The notes under the pieces are model-generated. The model was not told the origin of the DNA. It was given only the letters and a program-made list of their open reading frames with translations, and made no database searches. A stretch of 64,000 nt of DNA from Prevotella sp. MA2016 (GTDB lineage: Bacteria > Bacteroidota > Bacteroidia > Bacteroidales > Bacteroidaceae). The position numbers and the translations under genes were made by a program. Location: the NCBI RefSeq assembly GCF_000619825.1, contig NZ_JHUW01000006.1, positions 62,001-126,000 of the forward strand, written 5' to 3'. Positions 17,836-27,024 of the stretch are shown one piece after another. Position 1 is the stretch's first letter. The number at the start of each line of letters is the position of its first letter.

Positions 17836-18417
17836 ATGAATTTATTTAAAACATTATTGATTTCGTGCCTTGCTGCTACTCAGACGGCAATGGCGCAACA
17901 GAGTGAAAATACTCAGAAGAGTATGTATCTTGAACTTTTTGGTGCTTCAAACATAGTTGGTGTGAACTATGATTCACGCTTAAAGCCAAATTCGCCTTGG
18001 GGATATCGTGTAGGTCTGGGTTATACATACTCTAAAAACTATGGATTGTTGTCAGGTTCAAACTCAATTAGAGGTGTGGATGTGCCTATTGAAGCCAACT
18101 ATCTGCTGGGCAAAAAGCGCAGCAAACTTGAGTTGGGCTTAGGTGTTAACCTGGGTTATTACAAAGAGAAGTATGACAAATGGGATCTGAAAGAAGTAAA
18201 AAAAGAAGATGGTTTTACATATTACGAGGGTGTATATGCAGGCGAAGACAGTCGTAGTTTATGGGGCTATTATTGCTTTGGTAATATTGGTTATCGTTAT
18301 CAGCCATCGCATGGTTTCCAGTTCAGGGCGGGTATCAGTCCATCATTCAATCTGGGTGGAAAACATGCTGTTTCAAAATCAGTATTCCCGTACATTAGCT
18401 TTGGATACGTATTTTAG
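17836..18417 (+). CDS. Small outer-membrane beta-barrel protein
   Basis: 193 residues. Signal peptide at about 1-20 (NLFKTLLISCLAATQTAMAQ), then a likely eight-stranded barrel with alternating polar and apolar residues (MYLELFGASNIVGVNYDSRL, YRVGLGYTYSKNYG, SKLELGLGVNLGYYKEKYD, QFRAGISPSFNLGG) and the C-terminal aromatic signal FGYVF. It resembles small OmpW/OmpA-like barrels of Bacteroidales, without assignable function. Cotranscribed with the lipoprotein 9 bases upstream from the promoter at 17477-17484, and terminated at 18424-18460. Confidence 0.75.
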   Translation: MNLFKTLLISCLAATQTAMAQQSENTQKSMYLELFGASNIVGVNYDSRLKPNSPWGYRVGLGYTYSKNYGLLSGSNSIRGVDVPIEANYLLGKKRSKLELGLGVNLGYYKEKYDKWDLKEVKKEDGFTYYEGVYAGEDSRSLWGYYCFGNIGYRYQPSHGFQFRAGISPSFNLGGKHAVSKSVFPYISFGYVF

Positions 18418-18423
18418 TATAAG

Positions 18424-18462
18424 AAATCCCACAGATATTTTTGCAATCTGTGGGATTTTTTG
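18424..18462 (+). terminator. Rho-independent terminator after the small barrel gene
   Basis: Thirteen-base stem (18424-18436 with 18446-18458) followed by TTTTT; the metG -7 element starts right after it. Confidence 0.9.
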
Positions 18463-18470
18463 TAATTTTG
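18463..18470 (+). promoter_or_regulatory. -7 promoter element TAATTTTG for metG
   Basis: Directly follows the terminator T tract; 34 bases before the metG ATG. Confidence 0.7.
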
Positions 18471-18504
18471 CAGCCAGATAAGAAATAAATACGTATTTAA
18501 AGAA

Positions 18505-20571
18505 ATGGAAAACAAGACTTACAAGCGTACGACGGTGACGTCGGCGCTACCTTATGCTAATGGTGGCGTGCATATCGGACACCTGGCTGGTGTGTATGTG
18601 CCTGCCGATATCTATGTGCGCTATCTCCGCTTGAAGAAGCGTGATGTGTTGTTTATCGGAGGTAGCGATGAGCACGGTGTGCCCATCACAGTGCGTGCCC
18701 GCAAAGAGGGTATCACTCCTCAGGATGTAGTAGATCGCTATCATAAGATGATTAAAGACTCGTTCGAGGAGTTTGGCATCTCGTTCGATATCTATAGTCG
18801 TACCACCTCAGAAACTCACCATAAGTTTGCTGCCGAATGGTTCAAGAAGCTCTATGATGAGGGTAAGCTGACTGAGGAGACAACAGAGCAGCTCTATGAT
18901 GAGGAGGCTAAGCAGTTCCTGGCCGACCGTTATGTAACTGGTGAGTGCCCTCACTGTCATGCTCAGGGTGCCTATGGCGACCAGTGTGAGAAGTGCGGAC
19001 GCGACCTCTCACCCACAGAGCTCATCAATCCAAAGAGCACCATCTCTGGCTCTACTCCCGTACTGAAGAAGACCAAGAACTGGTATCTGCCCCTGAACGA
19101 GTATCAGGACTGGCTGAAGCAGTGGATTCTGGAGGAGCACAAGGAGTGGCGTCCAAACGTATATGGACAGTGCAAGAGCTGGCTGGATATGGACTTGCAG
19201 CCACGTGCGATGACGCGCGACTTGGACTGGGGTATCCCTGTGCCTGTGAAGGATGCTGAGGGTAAAGTACTCTATGTATGGTTTGATGCACCTATCGGCT
19301 ATGTATCAAACACCAAGGAGCTGTGCGAGAAGGAGCCTGAGAAGTGGGGCAACTGGGAGAAGTGGTGGCAGGACGAGGATACGCGTCTGGTTCACTTCAT
19401 CGGTAAGGATAACATCGTGTTCCACTGCATCATCTTCCCTGTGATGATGAAGGCTCACGGCAAGTATATCATGCCTGACAACGTGCCTGCCAACGAGTTC
19501 CTGAACCTGGAGAACGACAAGATTTCTACCTCTCGTAACTGGGCTGTATGGCTCCACGAGTATCTGGTTGATATGCCTGGCAAGCAGGATGTATTGCGCT
19601 ATGTACTGACAGCCAATGCACCTGAGACCAAGGATAATAACTTTACTTGGAAGGATTTCCAGGATCGCAATAACAACGAACTCGTTGCCGTTTATGGCAA
19701 CTTCGTGAACCGTGCCCTCCAGCTCACCAAGAAGTACTGGAACGGCATCGTGCCTGCCTGTGGCGAACTGCAGGATGTGGATAAGCAGGCCCTCGAGGAG
19801 TTTAAGGATGTAAAGGCTAAGGTTGAGGCGCTGCTGGAGCAGTTCAAGTTCCGCGATGCCCAGTTCGAGGCTATGAACCTGGCCCGTATCGGCAACCGCT
19901 ATATCACTGAGTGCGAGCCTTGGAAGGTTTGGAAGCAGGATCCTAAGCGCTGCGAGACCATCCTGAACATCTGCTTGCAGCTCACAGCCAACCTCGCTAT
20001 CGCCTTCGAGCCATTCCTGCCATTCTCGAGCAAGAAGCTGCGCGAGATGCTGAACATCAGCAACTTCGAGTGGGAGCAGTTGGGTAGCACCGATCTCCTG
20101 GAGGCTGGACACCAGCTGGGTGAGCCTGCGCTGCTGTTTGAGAAGATTGAGGACGAGGTGATCCAGAAGCAGCTCGACAAGCTCGAGGCTACCAAGAAGG
20201 CCAACGAGGCTGCTGCCTATAAGGCTGCTCCTATCAAGGATACCGTATCGTTTGAGGATTTCGAGAAGCTCGACATCCGTGTAGGTCTGGTGAAGGACTG
20301 CCAGAAGGTGAAGAAGAGCAAGAAGCTGCTGCAGTTCACCATCGATGATGGTTCAGGTACCGATCGCACCATCTGCTCGGGTATCGCAGCCTTCTATGAG
20401 AACCCAGAGGAGCTCATCGGTAAGCGCATTCTCTTTGTAGCCAACTTTGCACCTCGCACCATGATGGGTATCGAGAGTCAGGGTATGATTCTGAGTGCTG
20501 TGGATGCCGACGAGAGTCTGAGTGTGGTTACTACCACTAAGGATGTAAAACCAGGCAGTCAGGTAGGATAA
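18505..20571 (+). CDS. metG: Methionyl-tRNA synthetase
   Basis: 688 residues. It charges tRNA-Met in the cytoplasm. The class I signature HIGH is at residues 23-26 ([13 protein letters not shown]), and the zinc knuckle with two CxxC pairs lies at about 148-164 ([17 protein letters not shown]), so it is the zinc-containing MetG1 form. The second signature is KISTS (339-343), the usual variant of KMSKS here. The C-terminal 110 residues ([17 protein letters not shown] to [16 protein letters not shown]) are an EMAP/Trbp111-like tRNA-binding and dimerisation domain. The flippase gene begins 14 bases after its stop, so read-through into the polysaccharide locus is possible. Confidence 0.98.
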   Translation: MENKTYKRTTVTSALPYANGGVHIGHLAGVYVPADIYVRYLRLKKRDVLFIGGSDEHGVPITVRARKEGITPQDVVDRYHKMIKDSFEEFGISFDIYSRTTSETHHKFAAEWFKKLYDEGKLTEETTEQLYDEEAKQFLADRYVTGECPHCHAQGAYGDQCEKCGRDLSPTELINPKSTISGSTPVLKKTKNWYLPLNEYQDWLKQWILEEHKEWRPNVYGQCKSWLDMDLQPRAMTRDLDWGIPVPVKDAEGKVLYVWFDAPIGYVSNTKELCEKEPEKWGNWEKWWQDEDTRLVHFIGKDNIVFHCIIFPVMMKAHGKYIMPDNVPANEFLNLENDKISTSRNWAVWLHEYLVDMPGKQDVLRYVLTANAPETKDNNFTWKDFQDRNNNELVAVYGNFVNRALQLTKKYWNGIVPACGELQDVDKQALEEFKDVKAKVEALLEQFKFRDAQFEAMNLARIGNRYITECEPWKVWKQDPKRCETILNICLQLTANLAIAFEPFLPFSSKKLREMLNISNFEWEQLGSTDLLEAGHQLGEPALLFEKIEDEVIQKQLDKLEATKKANEAAAYKAAPIKDTVSFEDFEKLDIRVGLVKDCQKVKKSKKLLQFTIDDGSGTDRTICSGIAAFYENPEELIGKRILFVANFAPRTMMGIESQGMILSAVDADESLSVVTTTKDVKPGSQVG

Positions 20572-20585
20572 TATCTGTTCGCTGG

Positions 20586-22028
20586 ATGGAGTCATTGAAG
20601 GAAAAGACAGCCAAAGGCCTATTTTGGGGCGGAATGAACAATGGCGTTCAGCAATTGCTCGGACTCGTCTTTGGTATCATTCTTGGGCGTCTGCTTAATC
20701 CTTCCGACTATGGTCTCATAGCCATGATTACCATCTTTTCGCTGATAGCAACCGCTCTGCAGAATAGCGGTTTCTCTACAGCGCTGGTCAACGAGAAAGA
20801 ACCAAAAGACAGTGACTATAATGCTGTCTTTTGGTTCAATATTTTTATGGGAGGTGCCATTTATCTGGTACTCTTCTTCTCTGCTCCTTTGATAGCAGCC
20901 TATTATCATGAGTCACGACTGGTGGCACTTTGCCGTTATGCTTTTATTGGTCTGTTGTTCAGTTGTAGTGGTGTGGCGCAGGCAGCTTATCTCTATAAGA
21001 ATCTCAGAGCCAAACAGCTGGCTAAGGCCAGTATTACAGCCACCATCCTTTCCAGTAGTGTGGCTGCTGTGATGGCTTGGCAAGGGTTTTCTTATTGGAG
21101 CCTGGCTACTCAGACCAACCTTTTTATCTTGATTTCTACGCTGTTGCGCTGGCATTATAGTGACTGGCGACCAACGTTGAAACTTGATTTCACCTTTGTG
21201 CGTAAGGCTTTTCCCTTTAGCGTTAAAATACTGATTAGTGATGTGCTGACACATGTGAATAATAATGTGATGAACATCCTGTTAGGACGCTATTTCAGTG
21301 CTTACGATACGGGTAACTACAATCAGGCATACCAGTGGAACAACAAGTGTACATCGCTGATTCAAGGTATGGTAAAGCAGGTAGATCAGACTGTGCTGGT
21401 TAGCGTCAGAGACGACAGCGAGCGCCAGTTGGCCGTATTGCGCAAGATGATGCGTTTTGCAGCATTTATCTCTTTCCCGCTTTTGCTGGGTTTCGGTTTG
21501 GTGGCAAAAGAGTTTATCGTACTTACCATTGGTGAGAAGTGGCTCGTTTCGGCTCAATATCTGCAGTGGATATGTGTTTGTGGTGCTGTGCTACCCCTCA
21601 GCACGCTGCTGGCCGACTATCTGATTAGCAAAGGTAAGTCGGGCACTTTTATGGGGTGTACGCTTTCGTTAGGAGTACTCCAAATCATAGCCATGCTTAC
21701 GCTTTATCCTTATGGTATTGCTACGATGGTAAAAACTTACGTGGTGCTTAACCTGATTTGGCTCTTTGTGTGGTTTTTCTTTGCTTGCAAGGATACCAGC
21801 TATACCTTGCTGCTCATGCTCAAGGATATCATGCCTTTTGCTTTAGCTGCTATCTTTGTAATGCTGGCCACGGGTTATCTTACCATGCCGATAGCAAATC
21901 TTTGGCTGCTGCTCGTTAGCAGATGTATCTTGGCAGCTGTACTCTATTATGTCGTGATGCGACTGGCAGGTGCGCAGATACTGAAGGAGACAACCGATTT
22001 TATCATGAACAAAATAAAAAAACAATAA
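20586..22028 (+). CDS. Lipopolysaccharide/oligosaccharide flippase (Wzx/WzxC type)
   Basis: 480 residues with 12-14 hydrophobic segments. The N-terminal block (KTAKGLFWGGMNNGVQQLLG, then ILGRLLNPSDYGLIAM) is typical of the Wzx/MATE-like polysaccharide exporters (Pfam polysaccharide synthesis group), as is the YFSAYDTGNYNQAYQW region in the middle. Such proteins move undecaprenyl-linked oligosaccharide units across the inner membrane. It is the first of five plus-strand genes (flippase, cytidylyltransferase, epimerase, LicD, glycosyltransferase) with small gaps or overlaps, so it is likely the exporter of the unit those enzymes build. A polymerase (Wzy) is not obvious within the window; the polytopic protein at 25621 is a possible alternative. 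Confidence 0.9.
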   Translation: MESLKEKTAKGLFWGGMNNGVQQLLGLVFGIILGRLLNPSDYGLIAMITIFSLIATALQNSGFSTALVNEKEPKDSDYNAVFWFNIFMGGAIYLVLFFSAPLIAAYYHESRLVALCRYAFIGLLFSCSGVAQAAYLYKNLRAKQLAKASITATILSSSVAAVMAWQGFSYWSLATQTNLFILISTLLRWHYSDWRPTLKLDFTFVRKAFPFSVKILISDVLTHVNNNVMNILLGRYFSAYDTGNYNQAYQWNNKCTSLIQGMVKQVDQTVLVSVRDDSERQLAVLRKMMRFAAFISFPLLLGFGLVAKEFIVLTIGEKWLVSAQYLQWICVCGAVLPLSTLLADYLISKGKSGTFMGCTLSLGVLQIIAMLTLYPYGIATMVKTYVVLNLIWLFVWFFFACKDTSYTLLLMLKDIMPFALAAIFVMLATGYLTMPIANLWLLLVSRCILAAVLYYVVMRLAGAQILKETTDFIMNKIKKQ

Positions 22029-22031
22029 GAT

Positions 22032-22754
22032 ATGAACTATGCTTTGATTATTGCCGGAGGCTCTGGAAACAGAATGGGACAGGATATTCCCAAGCAGTTT
22101 ATCAACGTTTACGATAAGCCTGTACTTATCTATACGCTGGAGAGTTTTCAGCGTCATCCGATGGTAGATGCTATCGAGGTAGTTTGTCTTGATGGCTGGC
22201 ATGAGGTGCTCTGGGCCTATGCCCGCCAGTTTAATATCACCAAGCTTCAGGCCGTTGTGGCTGGTGGAAACAGTGCCCAGGAGAGTATCCGTAATGGTGT
22301 GTACGACTTGGAGAGCAAGGCTTCGGCCGATGATATCATCATCATTCATGATGGTATCCGCCCCTTGGTAGATGATACCGTACTGACGGATGTGATTCAG
22401 AAAGCCATGAAATATGGCAATGGTGTCACATCATTACCTTATAATGAGCAGATATTCATTGTAAATCCTGATGATGAGACAACCACCAAGCAGTATATTC
22501 CTCGCGAAACGTTGCGCCGCGTGTCAACACCTCAGGCTTATCAGTTTAAGAAACTGGATGAGGCTTATCACGAGGCATTCGAGAAGGGCATAGGCATTCA
22601 TGGTTCTTCTTATACCAATACGATGATGGTAGAGTTAGGCGAGACACTGCATTTTGCTGCAGGATCAGACAAGAACATCAAACTGACCACGAAGGATGAT
22701 CTGGAGATGTTCAAAGGTTATATGAAAATGGATAAGGACACATGGCTGAAGTAA
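22032..22754 (+). CDS. TarI/IspD-family cytidylyltransferase
   Basis: 240 residues. The CTP-binding N-terminus YALIIAGGSGNRMGQDIPKQ and later HDGIRPLV, PQAYQF and NIKLTTKDDLEMF are shared by IspD (isoprenoid pathway) and TarI (CDP-ribitol synthesis). Two points favour a TarI-like role: the segment SSYTNTMMVELGETLHFAAG replaces the IspD TDDAS-type segment, and the neighbours are a flippase, a sugar epimerase and a LicD phosphotransferase. The product would then be a CDP-linked polyol or related alcohol, used by LicD to decorate a surface glycan. It could still be the genome's only IspD; this can be settled by looking for another copy next to ispF. The 3' end overlaps the next gene by 13 bases. 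Confidence 0.85.
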   Translation: MNYALIIAGGSGNRMGQDIPKQFINVYDKPVLIYTLESFQRHPMVDAIEVVCLDGWHEVLWAYARQFNITKLQAVVAGGNSAQESIRNGVYDLESKASADDIIIIHDGIRPLVDDTVLTDVIQKAMKYGNGVTSLPYNEQIFIVNPDDETTTKQYIPRETLRRVSTPQAYQFKKLDEAYHEAFEKGIGIHGSSYTNTMMVELGETLHFAAGSDKNIKLTTKDDLEMFKGYMKMDKDTWLK

Positions 22755-23797
22755 CATCACTCAATAAGCAGCATCCTCTCTATCAGGAGGATTTGGCGTA
22801 TATTGCTCAGGTGCCAGGCATAGAAGGGTTGTATGGTAAATCATTCCTGATATCTGGTGCTACAGGCTTGATAGGTGTTTGTTTGATAGATGCCTTGATG
22901 CATCTGAATAAGCAGGGCGCTGGCATTGAGATTTATGCGCTGGGGCGCAGTCGCGAAAAGGCTGCTCAGCGTCTTGGCGAGTATTTCGAGGATAGTCATT
23001 TCCACTTTGTAGAGCGCGAGGCCTCAGAATCGCTTCTGGAGTTGCCTCAGGTGGATGTGATCATTCCTTTGGCTTCTAACACCCATCCTCTGGCCTATTC
23101 AAAATATCCGATTGAGACCATCAATATCAATGTGAAAGGTGCCGAACAGGCCCTTGAGAAAGCTCTGGCTTGTGGTGCAAAGGTGCTTTATCCATCAACA
23201 GTCGAGGTTTATGGCAATGCCCGTGGTGATGATGATTTTACAGAGGATTATACAGGCAAACTGAACTTAGCCACTTCTCGAGCATGCTATACAGAGTCGA
23301 AGCGACTGAGCGAGGCTTTGTGCCAGTCGTATATCGCTGAACGTGGCGCACAAGTCAAGATAGCCCGCTTGAGTCGTGTGTTTGGTCCAACCATGCTGAT
23401 GAGCGACAGTAAAGCCTCGTCGCAGTTCATCCAGAAAGCGCTGGCAGGCGAGGATATCGTACTGAAGAGTAAGGGCGAACAGATCTTCTCTTATACCTAT
23501 ATGGCCGATGCCGTACGCGCTATGCTGCATGTGCTGTTGCATGGTGAGAATGGTGTGGCCTATAACATCTCTAATGAGTTGTGTAATGTGCGTTTGAAGG
23601 ATTTTGCGCAGCTATGTGCCGAGTGGGCCAACAAGCAGGTAGTGTTCGAATTGCCTTCAGAGACAGAGCAGAAGGGCTTTTCGATTGCTATGCGAGCTGT
23701 GCTCGACAATACCCGTTTGAAGGGATTGGATTGGAAGCCCCAATATACAATGAAGGATGCCGTATGTCGTACGTTATCAATATTAAGTCATGAATAA
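22742..23797 (+). CDS. NAD-dependent epimerase/dehydratase (extended SDR)
   Basis: 351 residues. Rossmann-fold nucleotide-binding motif ISGATGLIGVCLID (about 37-50), the substrate-region serine/threonine (YPSTVEVYG) and the catalytic Tyr-x-x-x-Lys pair in CYTESKRLSE. The C-terminal half (FSYTYMADAVRAMLHVLLHG) is that of nucleotide-sugar epimerases and UDP-glucuronate decarboxylase-like enzymes. It probably modifies an activated sugar or polyol in the cytoplasm for the surface polymer. Gene overlaps: 13 bases with the cytidylyltransferase upstream and 8 bases with licD downstream, so the three are translated together. Pairing of such an SDR with TarI and LicD suggests it acts on the CDP-linked compound, which is an inference. 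Confidence 0.88.
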   Translation: MAEVTSLNKQHPLYQEDLAYIAQVPGIEGLYGKSFLISGATGLIGVCLIDALMHLNKQGAGIEIYALGRSREKAAQRLGEYFEDSHFHFVEREASESLLELPQVDVIIPLASNTHPLAYSKYPIETININVKGAEQALEKALACGAKVLYPSTVEVYGNARGDDDFTEDYTGKLNLATSRACYTESKRLSEALCQSYIAERGAQVKIARLSRVFGPTMLMSDSKASSQFIQKALAGEDIVLKSKGEQIFSYTYMADAVRAMLHVLLHGENGVAYNISNELCNVRLKDFAQLCAEWANKQVVFELPSETEQKGFSIAMRAVLDNTRLKGLDWKPQYTMKDAVCRTLSILSHE

Positions 23798-24596
23798 TCC
23801 CTATCTGCAGAAGTATAAGGAACAGCAGCTACGTGCTTGCCAGCTCAAACAGTTGTCGATTCTCGAAGAGATAGACCGTATCTGCCAGAAGCATCAGATT
23901 GGCTATTGGCTCGATGGCGGCACGCTGTTGGGGGCTGTTCGTCATGGAGGCTTTATTCCTTGGGATGATGATATCGATATAGCCATGCGTCAGGAGGATC
24001 TCGACCGTTTTGTGAGTGTGGCACCCTCAGAACTTCGCGAAGGTTTATTCCTGCAGACGCCACAGATAGAACCACAATCTAAAGAGCCTATCGTAAAGGT
24101 GCGCGATTTGAATTCGTTTTATGTGGAGGGGGCAGATAATTTTGCTGCCGACTATCAGAAAGGGCTTTATGTGGATATATTCCCCATGATAGACTATCCC
24201 ACGCTGCCCAAAGCATGGGTGAAGCGCATCACACTGGGCATTTCCAAGAGTTATTCCATCTTGCATAAAGCGCATTATTATTCTTTGAGATCGTTTGCAG
24301 AGTTCTTCTGGTTTGGAGCGAAATACGTTTTCAATAAATGCCTTTGGAATGTGCTTTGCGCCGTTTGTCCCAAGAATATCTATCTGTCTAATATCCTTAT
24401 TAATAATGGTTATGGTATCATGCATCGTCAGGATGCTGTTTTTCCATTAGGTACTATCACCTTCGAGGGCAAAACATTCAGTGCCCCATGCAATCCTGAT
24501 GCCTATCTGAGCGATCTCTATCGTAACTATATGGAGATTCCGCCTAAAGAGAAGCAGAAGATTCATTCTGTATTCATCATGCCCGAACTGATATGA
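23790..24596 (+). CDS. LicD-family phosphotransferase
   Basis: 268 residues. The LicD signature is plain: YWLDGGTLLGAVRHGGFIPW followed by DDDIDIAM, which carries the paired acidic residues binding the metal and phosphoryl donor in this nucleotidyltransferase-fold family. LicD proteins transfer phosphocholine or phospho-polyols from CDP donors to cell-surface glycans. With the TarI-like cytidylyltransferase two genes upstream, a CDP-polyol donor is more likely than CDP-choline, since no choline kinase or transporter is near. It overlaps both neighbours (8 bases upstream, 4 downstream), so it belongs to the same transcription unit. Confidence 0.93.
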   Translation: MNNPYLQKYKEQQLRACQLKQLSILEEIDRICQKHQIGYWLDGGTLLGAVRHGGFIPWDDDIDIAMRQEDLDRFVSVAPSELREGLFLQTPQIEPQSKEPIVKVRDLNSFYVEGADNFAADYQKGLYVDIFPMIDYPTLPKAWVKRITLGISKSYSILHKAHYYSLRSFAEFFWFGAKYVFNKCLWNVLCAVCPKNIYLSNILINNGYGIMHRQDAVFPLGTITFEGKTFSAPCNPDAYLSDLYRNYMEIPPKEKQKIHSVFIMPELI

Positions 24597-25618
24597 AATA
24601 TCCCGCCAAGACCGATATAGCCGTATTGCTGTTGTTTTTTACGCGCAGCGACACATTCCGCCAGGTTTTCGAGGCTGTAAAAGAGGCTCGTCCTTCTAAG
24701 TTGTTTCTTTATCAGGACGGTCCGCGTGGCGAGAAGGATATGGCTGGCATAGAGGCCTGCAGAGCCATTGTGAGCGACGAGAATATCGATTGGGAGTGCG
24801 AGGTGCATCGCCAGTATCTGGAGCATAATCAGGGCTGCGATCCCTCAGGTTTTCGTTCGCATCAATGGGCATTCTCGTTGGCCGATAAGGTGATAGTGCT
24901 TGAAGATGATGTGGTGCCCACCCAGTCGTTTTTTCCTTTCTGTAAGGAGATGCTGGATAAATATGAAAACGATGAACGCATCTCGATGATAGCGGGCTTT
25001 AATGTGGATGAGGTAACGCCCGACTGTATGGACAGCTATTTCTTTACCACCGCTTTTAGCATCTGGGGCTGGGCATCGTGGCGTAGGGTAGCTGAGCGCT
25101 GGGACCCTTCCTACAGCTTTATGCACCAGCCAGAGAAGCTGCAAAAACTGCAAAGAGTAGCTAAAAAGCGAAATCTTCGCAGCGACATGCTGCAGATGTT
25201 CAAAGACCATAGTGAGAGTGGCAAGGAATATTTTGAAACCATTTACTGGGCTGACATGCTGTTGCATGACAGCCTGGCCATTATGCCTGCCAGGAATCAG
25301 ATAAACAATATCGGACTGATGGCTGACTCAACCCATTTTTCTGCCGACCAGAAGACGACACCTCATCGCATACGCCATCTGTTCACCATGCATCGTCATG
25401 AGATGTCATTCCCTATCGTGCATCCCCAGGAGGTTGTTGAGAATCGCAATTATCTGAAGCGGTTATATATCATCAATGCATGGAATCATCCTTGGATTAA
25501 AATGATGAACTCTGTCGAGGAACTCTGGCTCAACATGCGTTATGGCCGTTTTTCGAATATCTCAAAAGCTTTCACTCGCCGTATCAGAAAATGGCTGGGC
25601 ATAGAAAAGCATGCCTGA
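24593..25618 (+). CDS. GT-A-fold glycosyltransferase (GNT-I/HlpA-like)
   Basis: 341 residues. The fold is recognisable from the N-terminal strand KTDIAVLLLFFTRSDTFRQV, the sugar-nucleotide metal site VIVLEDDVVPTQSFF (EDD acting as the DxD motif) and the block FFTTAFSIWGWASWRRV, as found in bacterial proteins similar to N-acetylglucosaminyltransferase I. It likely adds one sugar to the lipid-linked unit on the cytoplasmic face. It starts 4 bases inside licD (ATGA overlap) and is the last plus-strand gene of the locus. Its stop is only 2 bases from that of the convergent gene. Confidence 0.86.
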   Translation: MKYPAKTDIAVLLLFFTRSDTFRQVFEAVKEARPSKLFLYQDGPRGEKDMAGIEACRAIVSDENIDWECEVHRQYLEHNQGCDPSGFRSHQWAFSLADKVIVLEDDVVPTQSFFPFCKEMLDKYENDERISMIAGFNVDEVTPDCMDSYFFTTAFSIWGWASWRRVAERWDPSYSFMHQPEKLQKLQRVAKKRNLRSDMLQMFKDHSESGKEYFETIYWADMLLHDSLAIMPARNQINNIGLMADSTHFSADQKTTPHRIRHLFTMHRHEMSFPIVHPQEVVENRNYLKRLYIINAWNHPWIKMMNSVEELWLNMRYGRFSNISKAFTRRIRKWLGIEKHA

Positions 25619-25620
25619 CT

Positions 25621-27024
25621 TTATAAGACTGTTTTGATAGGCGACAACAGGAAATCCGTCAGCAGATAGCCATTATATATTAAGAGGTATAGTGTTAATA
25701 CCTCTACACCTATTCTGAGCCACATGGTTTGGTATTTCTTGAAAATGAAGGCTGTAGCGATGGGGAGTACAAACATAAAGTGGGGTGCCATGATGAATAT
25801 CTCGTTGATGCCAAAGCCTAATACGAGATGGATAAACATATCAAAAGCGGCACACGACAGGCACAACCACAGGAAACGCCTCTTTCTGCCTAACCAGATT
25901 CCTGCTATGAAGAGAAGCACAATAATACCTTCGATGATATAGCTTGTCAGCCAATTATAAGATACGAATACTGGTCGGTGCACTAACACGTCCTCCAGGA
26001 AATAGTCCTGGTGGAACTGTAGTGATTCGCCAAACAGATTCTCATAGGTAGATTGCCAGCGCGAGGTAGATATGTCTGTCCACTTCAAGAAACCATAGTT
26101 CTCCATCGGCTTACCGGTCTTGGCAGCTTGGCGTTGTAATACTATCTTGCGTTGAGCTTGTTTGGCTTCATACTGTTCTTTCTGTTCGGGTGTCATTAGG
26201 GCTACACGGGCCTTTTGTTGCTCGGCTCTGTGGGCTTTTCTTTCAGCGCGTGCCTTCTCCTTTGGCAGCACATAAGTGCGATACTCCCAGGTGGCTGTAG
26301 TCCAGAGCAAGCCTGCAGGCAGGATAACAGCCAGCAATAGGTATTTGGGACGGAAGAAATCCTTCAGATTCACAAAGAATCCTGAAAGGAATACTTTGAT
26401 ACCATTGCTCAGCGTAACACCTGCTGTGATGTAGAACATGATGGCCGATTGCCACCACTTGAACTCTCTGCCCTTTTTGATACAGATGCCTGAGATATAG
26501 AGCGTGATGAGCAGGAGGAACATGGATATCGTAAAGTGGTCGGGCACGATAACCGACATCAGGATATAGGCAAACGAGAAGCAATATACTGTTAGCAGCG
26601 TGGCATCCCATTGGGTAAGATCTATCACCTCGCGATGAATGCGATATAGGAAGATGTATGAGTAGTATGAGCAGAATGTGAGCAGCGCAGCCACCAGATA
26701 CTGCACACAGTTCACACCCAGCAGCCATGTCAGTCCTTCGTTAATAAGCCATAGCGGCCATATCATAAACGATAGCAGCGGATGGCGATACACTTGATAT
26801 ACCACATCCCAGTTGGTCACACCCAGATAGGTTAGTGGGTCGTAACCCGACAGATGCAACTCGTGCTCGAAAGCCTTCCAATAGGGGCCGAAGCCAGGTT
26901 GCATGAACAATTCGTGCATACGACTGATAAACAGCATATTGAGCGTGAGGATAACCAATAAGGCTATCATCGACTGCGTACGCTCTTCTGGTTTAATCTT
27001 GAATATCTTAAGTGGATTTCTCAT
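25621..27024 (-). CDS. Polytopic membrane protein (DUF6080-like; GT-C-like topology)
   Basis: 467 residues with about nine or ten hydrophobic segments. After the first helix comes a large loop (FMQPGFGPYWKAFEHELHLS) and further helices; a charged cytoplasmic or periplasmic insertion (KEKARAERKAHRAEQQKARV and QKEQYEAKQAQRK, about 258-300) interrupts the membrane part. I believe it belongs to DUF6080, known from Bacteroidales surface-polysaccharide regions, but I am only moderately sure. The arrangement resembles GT-C glycosyltransferases or O-antigen polymerases, so a Wzy-like or lipid-linked sugar transferase role is possible. It is the last gene of the long minus-strand unit starting at yicC, sharing one base with the HAD gene (ATGA-type junction). 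Confidence 0.65.
   Translation of the reverse strand: MRNPLKIFKIKPEERTQSMIALLVILTLNMLFISRMHELFMQPGFGPYWKAFEHELHLSGYDPLTYLGVTNWDVVYQVYRHPLLSFMIWPLWLINEGLTWLLGVNCVQYLVAALLTFCSYYSYIFLYRIHREVIDLTQWDATLLTVYCFSFAYILMSVIVPDHFTISMFLLLITLYISGICIKKGREFKWWQSAIMFYITAGVTLSNGIKVFLSGFFVNLKDFFRPKYLLLAVILPAGLLWTTATWEYRTYVLPKEKARAERKAHRAEQQKARVALMTPEQKEQYEAKQAQRKIVLQRQAAKTGKPMENYGFLKWTDISTSRWQSTYENLFGESLQFHQDYFLEDVLVHRPVFVSYNWLTSYIIEGIIVLLFIAGIWLGRKRRFLWLCLSCAAFDMFIHLVLGFGINEIFIMAPHFMFVLPIATAFIFKKYQTMWLRIGVEVLTLYLLIYNGYLLTDFLLSPIKTVL

Noticed and set aside
22032..22754. Calling this gene ispD outright
   Set aside because: Context (flippase, SDR, LicD) and the missing IspD-type segment favour a TarI-like enzyme; left without a symbol.
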